Shown here in pieces: positions 23,368 to 33,449 of a DNA stretch of 64,000 bases. The DNA comes from Dipteronia dyeriana. Its lineage: Eukaryota > Streptophyta > Magnoliopsida > Sapindales > Sapindaceae. The stretch is from positions 67,443,253 through 67,507,252 of the forward strand of contig CM065297.1 in assembly GCA_032871835.1 (NCBI GenBank), read 5' to 3'. The position numbers were made by a program, and so were the translations under genes. Positions within the stretch are counted from its first letter, which is position 1; every line of letters starts with the position of its first letter. The notes under the pieces were generated by a model. It worked only from the letters and a program-made list of their open reading frames with translations, was not told the origin of the DNA and did not search any database.

Positions 23368-23593
23368 GAAAAGTTTTGAATTTATTCAAAACCTTGATGA
23401 TTGTGTATAGAAAAGGATTAATGGTGACAAGTTGGTTTCCCTTGTTTTTTACGTTGATGATATACTACTCATCGAAAACGATGTAGGTGTATTGACTTCA
23501 GAAAAAGAATGGTTAGCAAAACAATTTGATATGAAAGACTTAGGAGAAACAAGTTATATTCTTGGTATTCAAGTCATAAGGGATAGAAAGAAT
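23368..23593 (+). pseudogene. Copia RT fragment, inverted copy
   Basis: Plus-strand translation gives 'KSFEFIQNLDDCV', a TAG, 'KRINGDKLVSLVFYVDDILL', then 'KQFDMKDLGETSYILGIQV'. It is the same part of RT as 16960-16730 but on the opposite strand, and shares the same TAG. It stops at 'agaat' near 23593 and jumps into LTR, so the rest of RT, RNase H and the first part of the LTR are deleted. Confidence 0.88.
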
Positions 23594-25411
23594 AGAATCT
23601 AGTGCACTGGGTACATTTAATTGGATCAAAATGAAATACTTTATCTAGAACCGTCAATGGATAAAAGTTTTCATTTGAAGACAATCGGAGAGTCTATCTC
23701 AATCCTGAGATAAATGATGGACTTATGGTTGCAAATGTTATCATTTGAGCTATCATTGAGTAAGATTATATAGCGTAGTCTATCCTCGATAGTTTGGTGG
23801 TATTCATTTGTTAATCGATAGAGGACTTCATTTATAGATATGGACATCGTGGCTCCATTTATGAAATGAGAGTAGAATATCATCATATGGATGTTTTCAG
23901 GTATTGGATATTAAATCTTAACGTCAAGTTTTCAATAGTTTCTATTGAAAAATGGCTTTTGGAAACGTCAAAATATCTAAGTTCAAAGTGTGGTCATATG
24001 AGTAAATATGTTAACTTGGAGATTACTGATATTCTTCACGATGATACACTATTTCCAATAAGGTTGTCTAGGGTATGAATGACTAACATAAACTTATTAT
24101 ATCTTTACTTAAGAGTTCAATTTTAGTTCTTTAGTGGAATGAACTAAAATTAAATAGATCGGACCTAAGTGAATCATTTGTTGATTGTGATTGGGTTGTA
24201 CTTATTGGAGCTTAAATTTAGATAGTCTGCCAAGATCCCCAATCCACACGAACTTGCCTGGATCACTTGATATATTTTGCTAGATCAATTTAGGGGTCCA
24301 TTTAGAATTGTATCAAGGCATGTGAACTTGTTTCTTTTCGTAAGAATAGGTCTAGTTCACATGTGGACTTTTTATTAAGGTCCATTGGATTTAACAAAAT
24401 AAGAAAAATAATATATGACCCATATATATGTGTTGGGTGGCAAAGCTATTTAAAATAGCTTAATTATATTATTTTTATTTTATTTCATTAAATGGAAATT
24501 AATTAATTTGTTGATTAATTAATTATTTAATTAAAAGTCAAATTCTTTTTCCTAATAGGAGATGGTCTTCTAAAATTATACTATTGTTGGTAGTATAATT
24601 AATATTAAAGACTATATTTGATAAGTAGATAAATAAAAGGAATTATATATCTAATCAAATTATGATGTCTTTAATATGGTTACAAATACACTATTGAGTT
24701 GGATTAGGAGTCTTGGTGTAGGAAAGAATTCCTTTTGGAAAAGTATTCTTAACCACGAAGTAAATCCACCTAAGGTTAGGATTCTTAACCACCAAGTAAA
24801 TCCTTCTTAGGAGAGGATTTAGTCTCCTATGTATAATACCTATTAAATTCGACCAAGAATGAATTTTTGGTGTGAGAAGTTTTTTTTTTAATTTTTTTTT
24901 AATTGTTATTTATAAAAAAAAACATTGTTCAACTCAATGTGTGAAGAATTCGGCCAAGCATAGAGAAAAGAGGGAACGTTTTTGTTTTCGATGATACACT
25001 AGTATCCTTTGCATCGAAAGGGTTTTTGTGTACAACATCAAATCAAGGTTTACGCGAGTTTCAATCAAATTGATTGATAATTCAAAAGTGACCGGACATT
25101 CTTGGTTTTTCTCTTGGAGGATTATTGTGACTAACAAAGAAGAAGATTTTGTTTGTTTCCATCATCAAGTATACAATTTAAAGAAAGGGAGCCCAAACTC
25201 CTAGGTGATTCATGTTCGTGATTGGATTGAAAGATCTTACGGATTCAATTCAGTTCAATCATAAAAAAAAAGGTACGATACTTTTTATATACATCAATTA
25301 ATCTAGGTTTAAGGTTCTTGTTATTAAAACGGAAAATTATTATTTATACGCAAACTCTAATTTTCTAATTTTCTCATGCTTTCGTTGCGTTTTGAACCGA
25401 TTTTCCCTACA
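23594..25411 (+). repeat. Inverted copia LTR, 5'-truncated
   Basis: In plus orientation this is the element-sense LTR. It starts about 380 bp inside ('agaatctagtgcactggg') and ends '...TTTTCCCTACA'. It is the reverse complement of most of 21139-22990 with scattered differences. With 21139-23367 it forms a large imperfect inverted repeat around the RT fragment. No PBS follows the end, so it is a 3' LTR or lost its PBS. Confidence 0.88.
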
Positions 25412-25919
25412 ATTGTTCACATTAAGGCTCACCATGATCATATGTTCGAGTCCTTATACAGATCACTGAGGACGTCTCCTAGTTTTGTCTGCTTAAGGCT
25501 TTGCCGAATCGTTAGGCTTTTTAAATTGCTCAACACAGTTGCGCATCTCACTAGGTTTTTCCCGACGGTGCCCTGAGCCGTATTCCAAAATCTGGTGCAT
25601 CGGGTTTGCCTTTTGGCTAAGGTTGATTGACCCTGCTTGGCTGACGCACTTCTTCGAGCTTCTCCGCCTATTCGGGAAGTTTACCAAATTAGTGGTCTCA
25701 AGCATTCTATTTGCATGTTCTTATTATCATGCACATCTTTCATATGTTCTTGTTATCATATGCTTTAGATTTCTGAAATCCCGAGTTGGGCTTTTATTTA
25801 TAACTGCAAAATTAACAACGATTAAATTTCAAAACTAATAACTATCTTGACTAAATTTGTCCTAAATAAAGAAAACAAAATTTCAAGGATAAAAAATCTT
25901 CAAATATTGGGTGTTGTAT
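25412..25919 (-). other. Gypsy spacer between integrase and copia insertion
   Basis: About 500 bp, somewhat less AT-rich than its surroundings, that belongs to the Tat-like element downstream of integrase. Short frames at 25376-25838 on both strands match nothing I recognise. Confidence 0.5.
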
Positions 25920-26990
25920 GGTCGGGGTAGGACCCCTCAATCTGGTAGTGCAATCTAATATGCTCTATGACCAGCTACTCCTTCAATCTTGTACGAGTCT
26001 TTCCATTTGTTTGGCAAGGAGCCGGCAGCTTTGTTTTTTGTGTTCAGTGAAACTTTCCTGAGTACCAAGTCTCATAGTTGGAATTTTCTGATCCAATCAT
26101 GAGAGCTGTAGTGGCGAGTCACTCTTTGCTGATATGCCATATTTCGTATTCGGGACTTCTCCCTTTTCTCTTCTAGCACATCTAGACTTTGTAAAAGCAT
26201 GTCAACATTCTGGTCTTCATCGTACAACCTGACCCTAGGTGACGTGTACGATGTTTTTATGGGTATAACAACTTCTGTTTCAAACGCTAAAGTGAATGGA
26301 GTCTCGCCTATAGAAGTCCTTACTGTCGCTCGAAATACCCATAATACCTTAGGAAGTTTTTCAACCTAACATCCTTTCTTTGCATCTAGTTTTGCTTTGA
26401 GTGTGTACTTGATGATTTTGTTTACTGCCTCAGCTTGCCCATTCGTTTGAGTGTGGGCAGATGTAGCGTAGTAATTGACAATTTGGTACTCGTTGCACAA
26501 TTGTCTGAATTTTAGATTATTGAACTGGGTGTCGTTGTTAGTGATGATAGTGCTCGGGAGTCCAAATCTGTAGAGTATATTTTTCTTCACAAAGTTTGTG
26601 GTATTTGCTTCTGTGATATGCACCAATGCTTCAGTTTCTACCCACTCTGTGAAATAATCAGCGGCTACTATTTCATGCTTCGCTTAACCCCCTATCCCTG
26701 CTGGCATTGGGCCAATTAAGTCCAGGCCCCACATGGCAAATGGCCATGGGGATGTGAGGCTTCTTAATTGCTCGGTGGGCTATCGGATATTATTGGCGAT
26801 CCTTTGACATGTATTGCAGCTTTTTGAACATCGTTGTGTGTCCGAGAACAAAGAGAGCCAATAATACCCTTGCTTGAGTACCTTATGTGCCAAACTTTTA
26901 CCCCCCGTATGGTTTCCGCATACTCTGCTGTGGATCTCTTGTAGTATCTGACATGCATCTTCCTCTAATACACATCTTTTGAGTGTTTAG
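25920..26990 (-). pseudogene. Tat-like gypsy integrase, broken
   Basis: Minus-strand translation shows a zinc-binding region in order: 'EIHSRVCGNHTGG', then 'QRCSKSCNTCQRIAN' (H, H, C, C). The core follows, 'WPFAMWGLDLIGPMPAG' with the first Asp. Next is 'LPSTIITNNDTQFNN', where families read 'ITDNGTQF', so the second catalytic Asp is Asn. 'NGQAEAVNKIIKYTL' has the Glu. The C-terminal part reads 'RATVRTSIGETPFTLAFETE' and 'VVIPIKTS'. Stops lie between and after these blocks. With the second Asp lost, this copy could not integrate DNA. Confidence 0.85.
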
Positions 26991-27310
26991 GAAAACCCCC
27001 TTTTGTATAGTTCTCCTCCGATCAATGTGGATCTTGTTGACCAGTACTTGATGCGTTTGGCTTCTAAGGGATCTTCCGAGAGTATGCCTTCTTCCAGGTA
27101 CCTTTTCAGTTAAGTCATCCAACCATCTTACGGTGTTCGGATTTCTAAAATTTCAAAGTTTTTTGAATTAACTATACTCAGACTGAGGAGATGTGCAACC
27201 AGAATAGTTTTTGGCCTGATTGTGGTTGTTGCTGATGCCAGTTTTGACAAGGCGTTTGCCTTTTCATTATCTTCTCTGGGAATCTGGACAATCCAGTATT
27301 GTTTGAATTT

Positions 27311-27703
27311 TTAAAGGAGGTCTTTTGCTATGCCTCGATAAGCTATCATACTTTTATCTCTAGCTTGGTATTCGTTCAAGACTTGGTTGACAACTACAAG
27401 TGAATCACTAAATATTTCGACCTCATCTGCTCCGAGGGCTATGCATACTCTAAGCCCAGCTAGTAGTGCCTCATACTCGGCTTGATTATTTGTTGCTTTG
27501 AAGTCGAATCTCATGGCACACACAACATCATCTCCTTTTGGGGTGCATACTACGATCCCTACCCCGCTGCCATGAGTGTTCGAGGAACCATCAACATATA
27601 GCCTCAATGAGAAACTCTTGCCTAGTATCATTTTTGCTTCCAAGTTTGGTTCTGTGAATTTCGCTATGAAATCCGCCACTGCTTGACCTTTGAGAGATGT
27701 CAT
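27311..27703 (-). pseudogene. Second (archaeal-type) RNase H of Tat-like gypsy
   Basis: 130 codons open. It contains 'LRLYVDGSSNTHGSGVGIVV', 'KATNNQAEYEALLAGL' and 'VEIFSDSLVVVNQVLNEYQA', the D-E-D pattern of the extra RNase H that marks the Tat group of plant gypsy elements. It follows the retroviral-type RNase H with a short linker and is followed by integrase. The catalytic residues appear intact. Confidence 0.88.
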
Positions 27704-27760
27704 GGAGACGTACTGGATATCGAATTCACTCAGCTCGATTGCCTATTTAGTTAATCTCCT

Positions 27761-28870
27761 TTAAATCTCTGGCTTCTGTAAGATTTGCTTGAGTGGGCAA
27801 TCAGCAAGAACCTGAATTGTATGAGCCTGAAAATATGGCCTCAGTTTCATTGCTGCAGAGACCAGTGCTAGGGCTATTTTTTTTGCCTGTGAATACCTGG
27901 TTTCAGCTGGAAGAAGACCCTTACTGGTGTAGTATACTGCCCTCTGTATCCTATCTTCTGTTTTGACTAGAACCGAGCTTACTACCAATTCCGTAATTGA
28001 TAAGTACAAGTGGAGTGTTTCTTCCATTTTAGGTTTTGAAAGGATGAGAGCCTGCCTTAAGTACTCTTTGATTTTTAAGAATATCTGTTCGCATTCTTCG
28101 TTCCATTCGAGCCCTTTTCCATTTTTAATTACTTTAAAAAAAGGGGCATATTTATCTGTGGCTTTTGAAATAAATCTGCCTAAGGAAGCTAAGCACCCTA
28201 CCAAACGTTGTACTTCATTTAACGTCCTTGGTGAAACCATTTTTTTGAAGGGCTTGGATCTTCTTAGGGTTAACTTCGATTCTTTTTTGGTGAACTTGGA
28301 AACCTAGGAACCTTCCGGAAGGCACTCCAAGCAGGCATTTTTTCGGATTCAACTTCATCTGATATCTTCTAAAGACATCGAATGTTTCCCGTAGGTCTGA
28401 GACGTGCCCACCTCCCGAGATGCTCTTGGTCAACATGTCATCTATATAAATTTCCATGTTTCTTCCTAATTGACGTGCGAAGATTCTGTTGACCAATCAT
28501 TGGTATGTTGCCCCTGTATTTTTAAGCCCGAAAGGCATTACTGTGTAACAGTATAAGCCTTGATCGATTATGAATGCTGATTTTTCCTTATCAGCCTTAT
28601 CCAGATTTGGTTATACCGCGAGTAGGTATCCATGAAGCTGAGTAATCCTTGGAAGAGGAAAACTATCCTTTGGGCAAGCCTTGTTATGATCCGTGAAGTC
28701 CATGCACACTCCCCACTAGCCATTTTTCTTCTGGACGAGGACCATATTGGCTACCCACTGAGGGTAGTTGATTTCTCTGATCGCCTACAACGAGTAATTT
28801 TTCTACTTCCTGCTTGATTGCCCGGCTTCTTTCGAGGTTGAATGATTGTTTTTTTTTGTATTACTAGTTT
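27761..28870 (-). pseudogene. Tat-like gypsy RT and RNase H, broken
   Basis: Minus-strand RT text includes 'CMDFTDHNKACPKDSFPLPR', 'GLYCYTVMPFGLKNTGATYQ', a stop, then 'NMEIYIDDMLTKS' with the YIDD catalytic core, and 'LNPKKCLLGVPSGRFLGFQV'. The next frame (28240-27761) gives 'NEVQRLVGCLASLGRFISK' and the RNase H part 'LHLYLSITELVVSSVLV' and 'YTSKGLLPAETRYSQAKKIA'. The retroviral RNase H keeps only part of its motif ('LYLSIT' where others have an Asp). Several frame changes and stops split it. Confidence 0.85.
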
Positions 28871-29056
28871 TGCATTCGGATCTACCGTAAGACAATGTGA
28901 GATTACTCAGGCGTCTATCCCAACCATGTCTTCATAAATCCAGGCAAACACATCTTTGTATTCTTTAAGCAGATTAATAAGGTTTTGTTTAACCTTTCCT
29001 TCTAAATTAGCTCCGATCTGGATCTTCTTATCTGGTTCATCTTCCTTCAAGACTAT
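28871..29056 (-). other. Gypsy protease-RT linker
   Basis: Short decayed linker text within pol; no motif recognised. Confidence 0.4.
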
Positions 29057-29640
29057 TTAGTCTATTGGTTCACTTTTAGACAATTTCAGCTCTTCCCTTG
29101 GATCGAACTCAAACAACAGTGGTTCTTGCTCGATCTGATTTGACTGTGTTATGGTACACACTTGCTCATTATCGTCCCTGTCTTTATAAACCGAGAGATT
29201 AGCTCTTCTGTCCATCTCTTGGGACCCCTTAACTACTCCTACCCCCCATTCAGTTAGGAATTTGATCATCGGAGCATAGGTAGTTGTTACCGCCTTAGTT
29301 TTATTCAAGAATGGTCGACCTAACAACGCGTTATAAGGCCAATTGTCTAGGTCTACCACTACAAAATCGAGCAACACTGTTCTTTGACATGGTGCTATTT
29401 CGATTTTCACGGGAAGTTTTACTGTCCCGAGAGACCTGACCTCGATTCCCTCGAATCCTCTTAGTGGGGTATGAAAAGGTTGCAAATCCTTTCAGTACAA
29501 CCTGAATTGATCGTAGACAGCTACATTGAAAATATCGGCCGAACTACCATTGTCAATTAAAATTCTCCTGACTTCCCTATGGCCAATTCTGGCACTTATG
29601 ACGAGGGCGACATTCGGTCAAATGTCAACCCTATGTGAGT
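29057..29640 (-). pseudogene. Tat-like gypsy protease region, broken
   Basis: The minus-strand text 'REVRRILIDNGSSADIFNV' near 29580-29523 is the aspartic protease site. Families have 'LID(T/S)GSSADI', so the active-site Thr/Ser is Asn here. After a stop, the open stretch 29485-29057 continues with 'GIEVRSLGTVKLPVKI', 'FVVVDLDNWPYNALLGRPFL' and 'STYH'-like text ('TTTYAPMIKF'). The 'YNALLGRPFLN' motif is diagnostic for Tat-group proteases. The enzyme matures gag-pol in particles; this copy is dead. Confidence 0.85.
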
Positions 29641-29925
29641 CGGTCTCTGTGAATATTATTGGATCCCATCCTTCCTTTAATCTTTTCGGGTCTGGCTCGA
29701 CAGAGTTGACATCAAAGTTTTTCCTTGCCTCCACCGCTTCTTGAATTTCCTGAGTTCGCTCCCTGTTACTTCTCCCAGTTGATGGTCATCCGAAGATTGT
29801 TTGTATTACTTCATTGGCTTCGGGACTGGCCCTTTTGTTCCGACAAGAATATGATCAGCCTTGGTCTCTTTATTTATCTATGACCTCTCATCTTTCTTAA
29901 GGATTATATGTTGGAGGTGTCCTTC

Positions 29926-31569
29926 CTAAATGAGGGTCTCTATGTAGTCTCTAAGCTGGTAACATTTGGAAGTCTCATGACCGGTTTCCTTATGGAATCT
30001 GTAATATTTTGTTGTATCTCGTTGAGCAAATTGAGACTGTTGGTGTGGCTCATTTACAAGATTCTTTTCTTCTAATATGGCCAGGATTTCTTCCTGTTTT
30101 TTTTCGGAGAGGGGTGTAGTGTGTGTATTTCCCTCAGTACTTCTCCATGGTCTTGTCAGTATTACACCCACTTCCCCTATCCTTGCTTATTTCTTTACTG
30201 TTCCCTTTTTGTTTTCCTTTGTGGTTCTGTTCTTTCGACTCGGCATATTTTTGTTCGGGTCTTCCTCCATGCATGTAACATTCTCCTGTTGCTAACTCCT
30301 CTTCTTCGGCTAGTGTATATCCTCCTGCCATGTCCATCGTGTCTGCATATCTGGTTAAACGAGCCCTTCTTAGGTCAAAAGATAGTCGTCCATTCAGTAA
30401 GTTGTTTATGAAGGCAGCAATTATTGCTTCATCATTCGCACTGCCTATTTATGAGACCGCCTGACCGAATCTCCGCAGGTATTTTTTCAATGACTCATCT
30501 TTCCCTTGTTTCAGCTGAGAAAGGTAAGCCACTAATTTTTTCCTTTGTGCAATGCCCACAAAATTGTCTTGAGAAACTTCTGCTCAACTCACCGAAACCC
30601 CCGATGCTTACCGAGGGCGATCTTCAGAACCATCTTGAGCCGCGTCTCCCAGAGTTTGTGGAAAGTTAAGATATAATAAAGGGTCGTTGTGGGCATACTT
30701 AGCCATACTGATTTTATGCCGTCTAACGTGTTCCTTAGGATGTGAATCTTTCTTGAATATTTCAACGTGTGGCATCCTGAACCTTTCTAGGAAAGGGGTT
30801 CGCATGATTCCCCTAGTAAAAGGACTGTCAGTATCATCATCAGACAATTCGTTATATCCATATTGCCTAACCAATGCGTCCATTTGACGTCTGTTGTTTT
30901 CAACTTCCCTGGTCAGGCTCTGAATCATAACATCTCTGTCTCCTATCGGATCTCCGTGACGGTTAAACCACCGGGAGATCGCCATTCCTGTTTTTAGCTC
31001 ATTTTCATCCTGTACCCGAGTCTCATGAGCCAACCCTTGCATGTGTATTGTTCCATGACGACGCTTATGATGGTGACGATCGCTATCTTCTTATGGCGAT
31101 GACCGATCCCTGTGCCGATCATATTTTCGGTGTCTATATCGATCCACCTGACCGTTGCTCCGCTTTTGACATGGTTGTTCTTCGGGTGTTTCATGATCCT
31201 TGTCCTGGTTGTGTGTTTTACCCCTAGATTGATTATTTTGATCCAAGTAATAGCGGCTACTGGAGCATCTGGTTCCGGCACAACTATAACTGAACTGAGC
31301 CTTGTAGGCAGAGGGTTTGGTGGATGCGCCTCATCCGCAATCAATAGATCTACCCCTTCTCTTACCGCATCTGTCAGTAGTTGTTGTAATGCCTTGCGGA
31401 AATGAAGTGCTATGTCCTCATTGGTAGGAGGGATTTTTTGGATACCAGCTAGGGATGCTGGTTGGGTCTCAGTGGTTATGGCGTTATCTCATGAACTTCC
31501 GTCTATATGAGCATTATCTAGAGATTTTTGGATATCCCCAGAACTATTTATGCTTGCTCTTCCAGCCAT
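29926..31569 (-). pseudogene. Tat-like gypsy gag, broken
   Basis: Probable start ATG at 31569 ('MAGRASINSSGDIQ'), 45 bp inside the LTR boundary. One stop lies near 31487 and a frame change near 31030. The middle part (31042-30608) has 'TPFLERFRMPHVEIFKKDSH' and 'DPLLYLNFPQTLGDAA', similar to the capsid start of Tat gags. The end (30171-29926) has a zinc-knuckle-like 'YYRFHKETGHETSKCYQLRD' (first Cys replaced by Tyr) and 'IETLI'. A basic linker 'QNHKGKQKG' lies before it. Confidence 0.78.
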
Positions 31570-31614
31570 TACTTTAAATAAAATCGGAGGTTCCACCCCT
31601 CATTCTAGTGCAAT

Positions 31615-31751
31615 TGTTAACGTTGATTTCTCGATGGGTGAGAAAGTCAACAAGATTGAATTTAGATGTGATCTGTCAAAGAGAAAGAGAAAGAGAATAC
31701 AATTTAAAGCTAGATAAACACGAGTTTACGTGGTAAAACTCCGGTGATCAG
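31615..31751 (-). repeat. Truncated 5' LTR of Tat-like gypsy
   Basis: Starts TGTTAACGTTGATTTCTCGA, matching 9552 onward for about 137 bp up to 'ccggtgatcagaga'. It then switches to family X LTR sequence at a shared 'agaga'. No known tRNA match is evident in the bases beside it (31600-31614), so the PBS is unassigned. Confidence 0.8.
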
Positions 31752-32117
31752 AGATATATTTATAAGGTTTCCAAAATATGGCTGAAAATCGCTGATGTGG
31801 CTGTCTGAGGCATGAAATGCAAGGGTTGTGCGTGGGTCTTGGACCTACACATGACCCGTGCAAATACCTGGTGCCTTGATTTCTTCTCCCGGTTAAAGTG
31901 CAATGGGCGGACACTTGCGCGATGGTGCACTGGTGTAGACCCGACTTGTTGCCCTAATGCTTCAATTTCAACTCCCAGTTTTAAAGGAATGCGTAGACAC
32001 TTGCGCGATAGTTCATAGTTGTAGACCAGCGCAGTGGCCTGGCTTCCACTTCCTTCATAGTGCGCTGGTCTAGACCTGCGCATAGACCTGATGCTACTTC
32101 ATCAACTTTTTTGACCT
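31752..32117 (-). repeat. Duplicated piece of family X LTR
   Basis: Matches 9186-9551 almost throughout, from 'tatatttataaggtttccaaaatatggctgaaaat' to 'catcaacttttttgacct'. It shares the GC-rich cluster. It is a second copy of the sequence that flanks the gypsy's left end. Confidence 0.85.
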
Positions 32118-32952
32118 TGTTGACGTTGATTTCTCGATAGGTGAGAAAGTTAACAAGATTGAATTTAGTTGTGACCTGTCAAAGAGAAAGAGAAAGAGAA
32201 TGCAATTTAAAGCTAGATAGACACAAGTTTAAGTGGTAAAACTCCGGTGATCAAAGATACGTCCACAGGTTGTTGAACAAACAACCGACCCAAAATTCAC
32301 TATTTGAATTAAGGAATTACTCTACTCGATCTCTTTTTTTTCTCTCTACTAGTCATTCTATATATCTATCTCTCTCTTTCAACAATGAGATTATGGGTCT
32401 ATTTATATTCGCATAGAACCCTAATCCTTTTTGTACAAGTAATGAAAGACTTTTGTATTTAGTTACAATTTGGTTGCTTGTTGGAGTCGTCTTTTCCTAT
32501 TTTGTAGTACGGAGATCAAATAGGACTCTGGAGATACAACCAGTTTAGGACTTTATTTCCTTATAAATGTGCAGTATTCTTGAAGAAGTAAAGTTGTTGC
32601 CTGATTTGGAACCTGTTTCATGTTTGGTATTTTACTTTTCTAGGAATTCTCCTTGACATGGATGCCTTTGCGTATTTGAGCATGACTCTTGGTATACCCA
32701 TGTGCAAATTATGTACTGGACTTCTTTTTTCGGAATTCTCATTCTTGTCCCGAGTATAATATGACGTCACTTTGTCCCGAGCAGGTATTGACTTGTCGAA
32801 TACCTGTATTCATACTTACTCGGGTTCGTATTCCTTGGTGATATCTTTGAAGGATATTTTCAGGATGCCTATTCAGATATCTACCTGGCAATCTTGAGGG
32901 ACTATCCACCTTGTCAATGATGTGTACATCTGATACAAATATACCTATAACA
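32118..32952 (-). repeat. Tat-like gypsy LTR, outer copy, with GACCT flanks
   Basis: Starts TGTTGACGTTGATTTCTCGA and ends ATACCTATAACA, 835 bp, close to 9552-10404. GACCT lies on both sides (32113-32117 and 32953-32957). Taken alone it looks like a solo LTR in family X LTR sequence; in context it is the original 5' LTR end of the element. Confidence 0.85.
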
Positions 32953-33115
32953 GACCTTTTTCTGTATAAAACCTCATCTTTTATTCAATTAACCATGATG
33001 TACCTAATCACCTGAAACCATAAATAAATAGCCATAAAAGATGCACAAACACCCGAAAATGAGACAATGGTTAAGGAAATGGTGGTCAAAATATATAACA
33101 ATTTTGGCACGATCA
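32953..33115 (-). repeat. Family X LTR1, remainder
   Basis: Continues LTR1 beyond the gypsy insertion: 'gacctttttctgtataaaacc' parallels 'aacctttttccctacaaaacc' in LTR3 near 55160. It ends ATTTTGGCACGATCA, so the LTR in element sense starts TGATCGTGCCAAAATTG. Confidence 0.85.
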
Positions 33116-33125
33116 AATACCCCCT
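33116..33125 (-). promoter_or_regulatory. Polypurine tract of family X unit 1
   Basis: The minus strand reads TAGGGGGTATT directly before the LTR start TGATCGTGCC. The same feature is at 39311 (TGGGGGTATT) and, degraded, at 56390. Confidence 0.75.
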
Positions 33126-33236
33126 AACCAAATCTTTGGTCGTCCTCGAGCAAACCTAAAACAAAAGAAAGACTCAAATAAAATTTACCCGACCTATGAC
33201 TCAAAATCAAATAATCCAATAAGTTGCATGTCCAAC

Positions 33237-33443
33237 CTATAATGAGATGCAAGGATGTGTGATGGAGAGGAGTAAACATTTGCAAAGAAATCTAAAACAA
33301 CTCAAAGGCACTTGAGGGAAATTTGCACTACCACAAATCCCACGCCTTAGAGTGCTCTCCTCTCGGGAGCTACTCACTCCCATACCTTGAGCATAATTCG
33401 TTTTGACTCTAAACATCACCCGGTTTCGCTCCTTTTTTTCCAC
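33237..33443 (-). other. Small frame conserved in three family X copies
   Basis: 68 codons with 'RVKTNYAQGMGVSSSREEST' and 'FPQVPLSCFRFLCKCLLLSI'. The same frame is open at 39383-39625 and 56472-56705 with substitutions, as 'RVKANYAQGEGVSSSRYEST' and 'RVKAIFAQGIGVSSSRYVS'. It lies just inside the 3' LTR. It may be conserved non-coding sequence rather than a gene, because nucleotide identity is also high. Confidence 0.3.
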
Positions 33444-33449
33444 TTAGAG

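Larger units (their letters stand above)
9552..32952 (-). mobile_element. Tat-like Ty3/gypsy element with antisense gene, nested
   Basis: Minus-strand gypsy element inserted in family X LTR1. It has a 3' LTR at 9552-10404, a PPT at 10405, an antisense gene at 10955-13330, pol and gag at 25920-31569, and a 5' LTR start at 31615. A further LTR at 32118-32952 lies beyond a duplicated piece of host LTR. Gene order gag-PR-RT-RNaseH-second RNaseH-IN marks the Tat group of plant gypsy elements. A copia compound of 11.7 kb (13715-25411) splits it, leaving about 11.7 kb of its own and duplicated sequence. The flanks GATCT (9547-9551) and GACCT (32953-32957) are a plausible TSD with one change. All frames are damaged. 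Confidence 0.82.

Noticed and set aside
32118..32952. An independent solo LTR with perfect GACCT TSD.
   Set aside because: The same LTR lies at the same base of a duplicated flank at 9552, so a duplication of the element's end explains it better than a second insertion.
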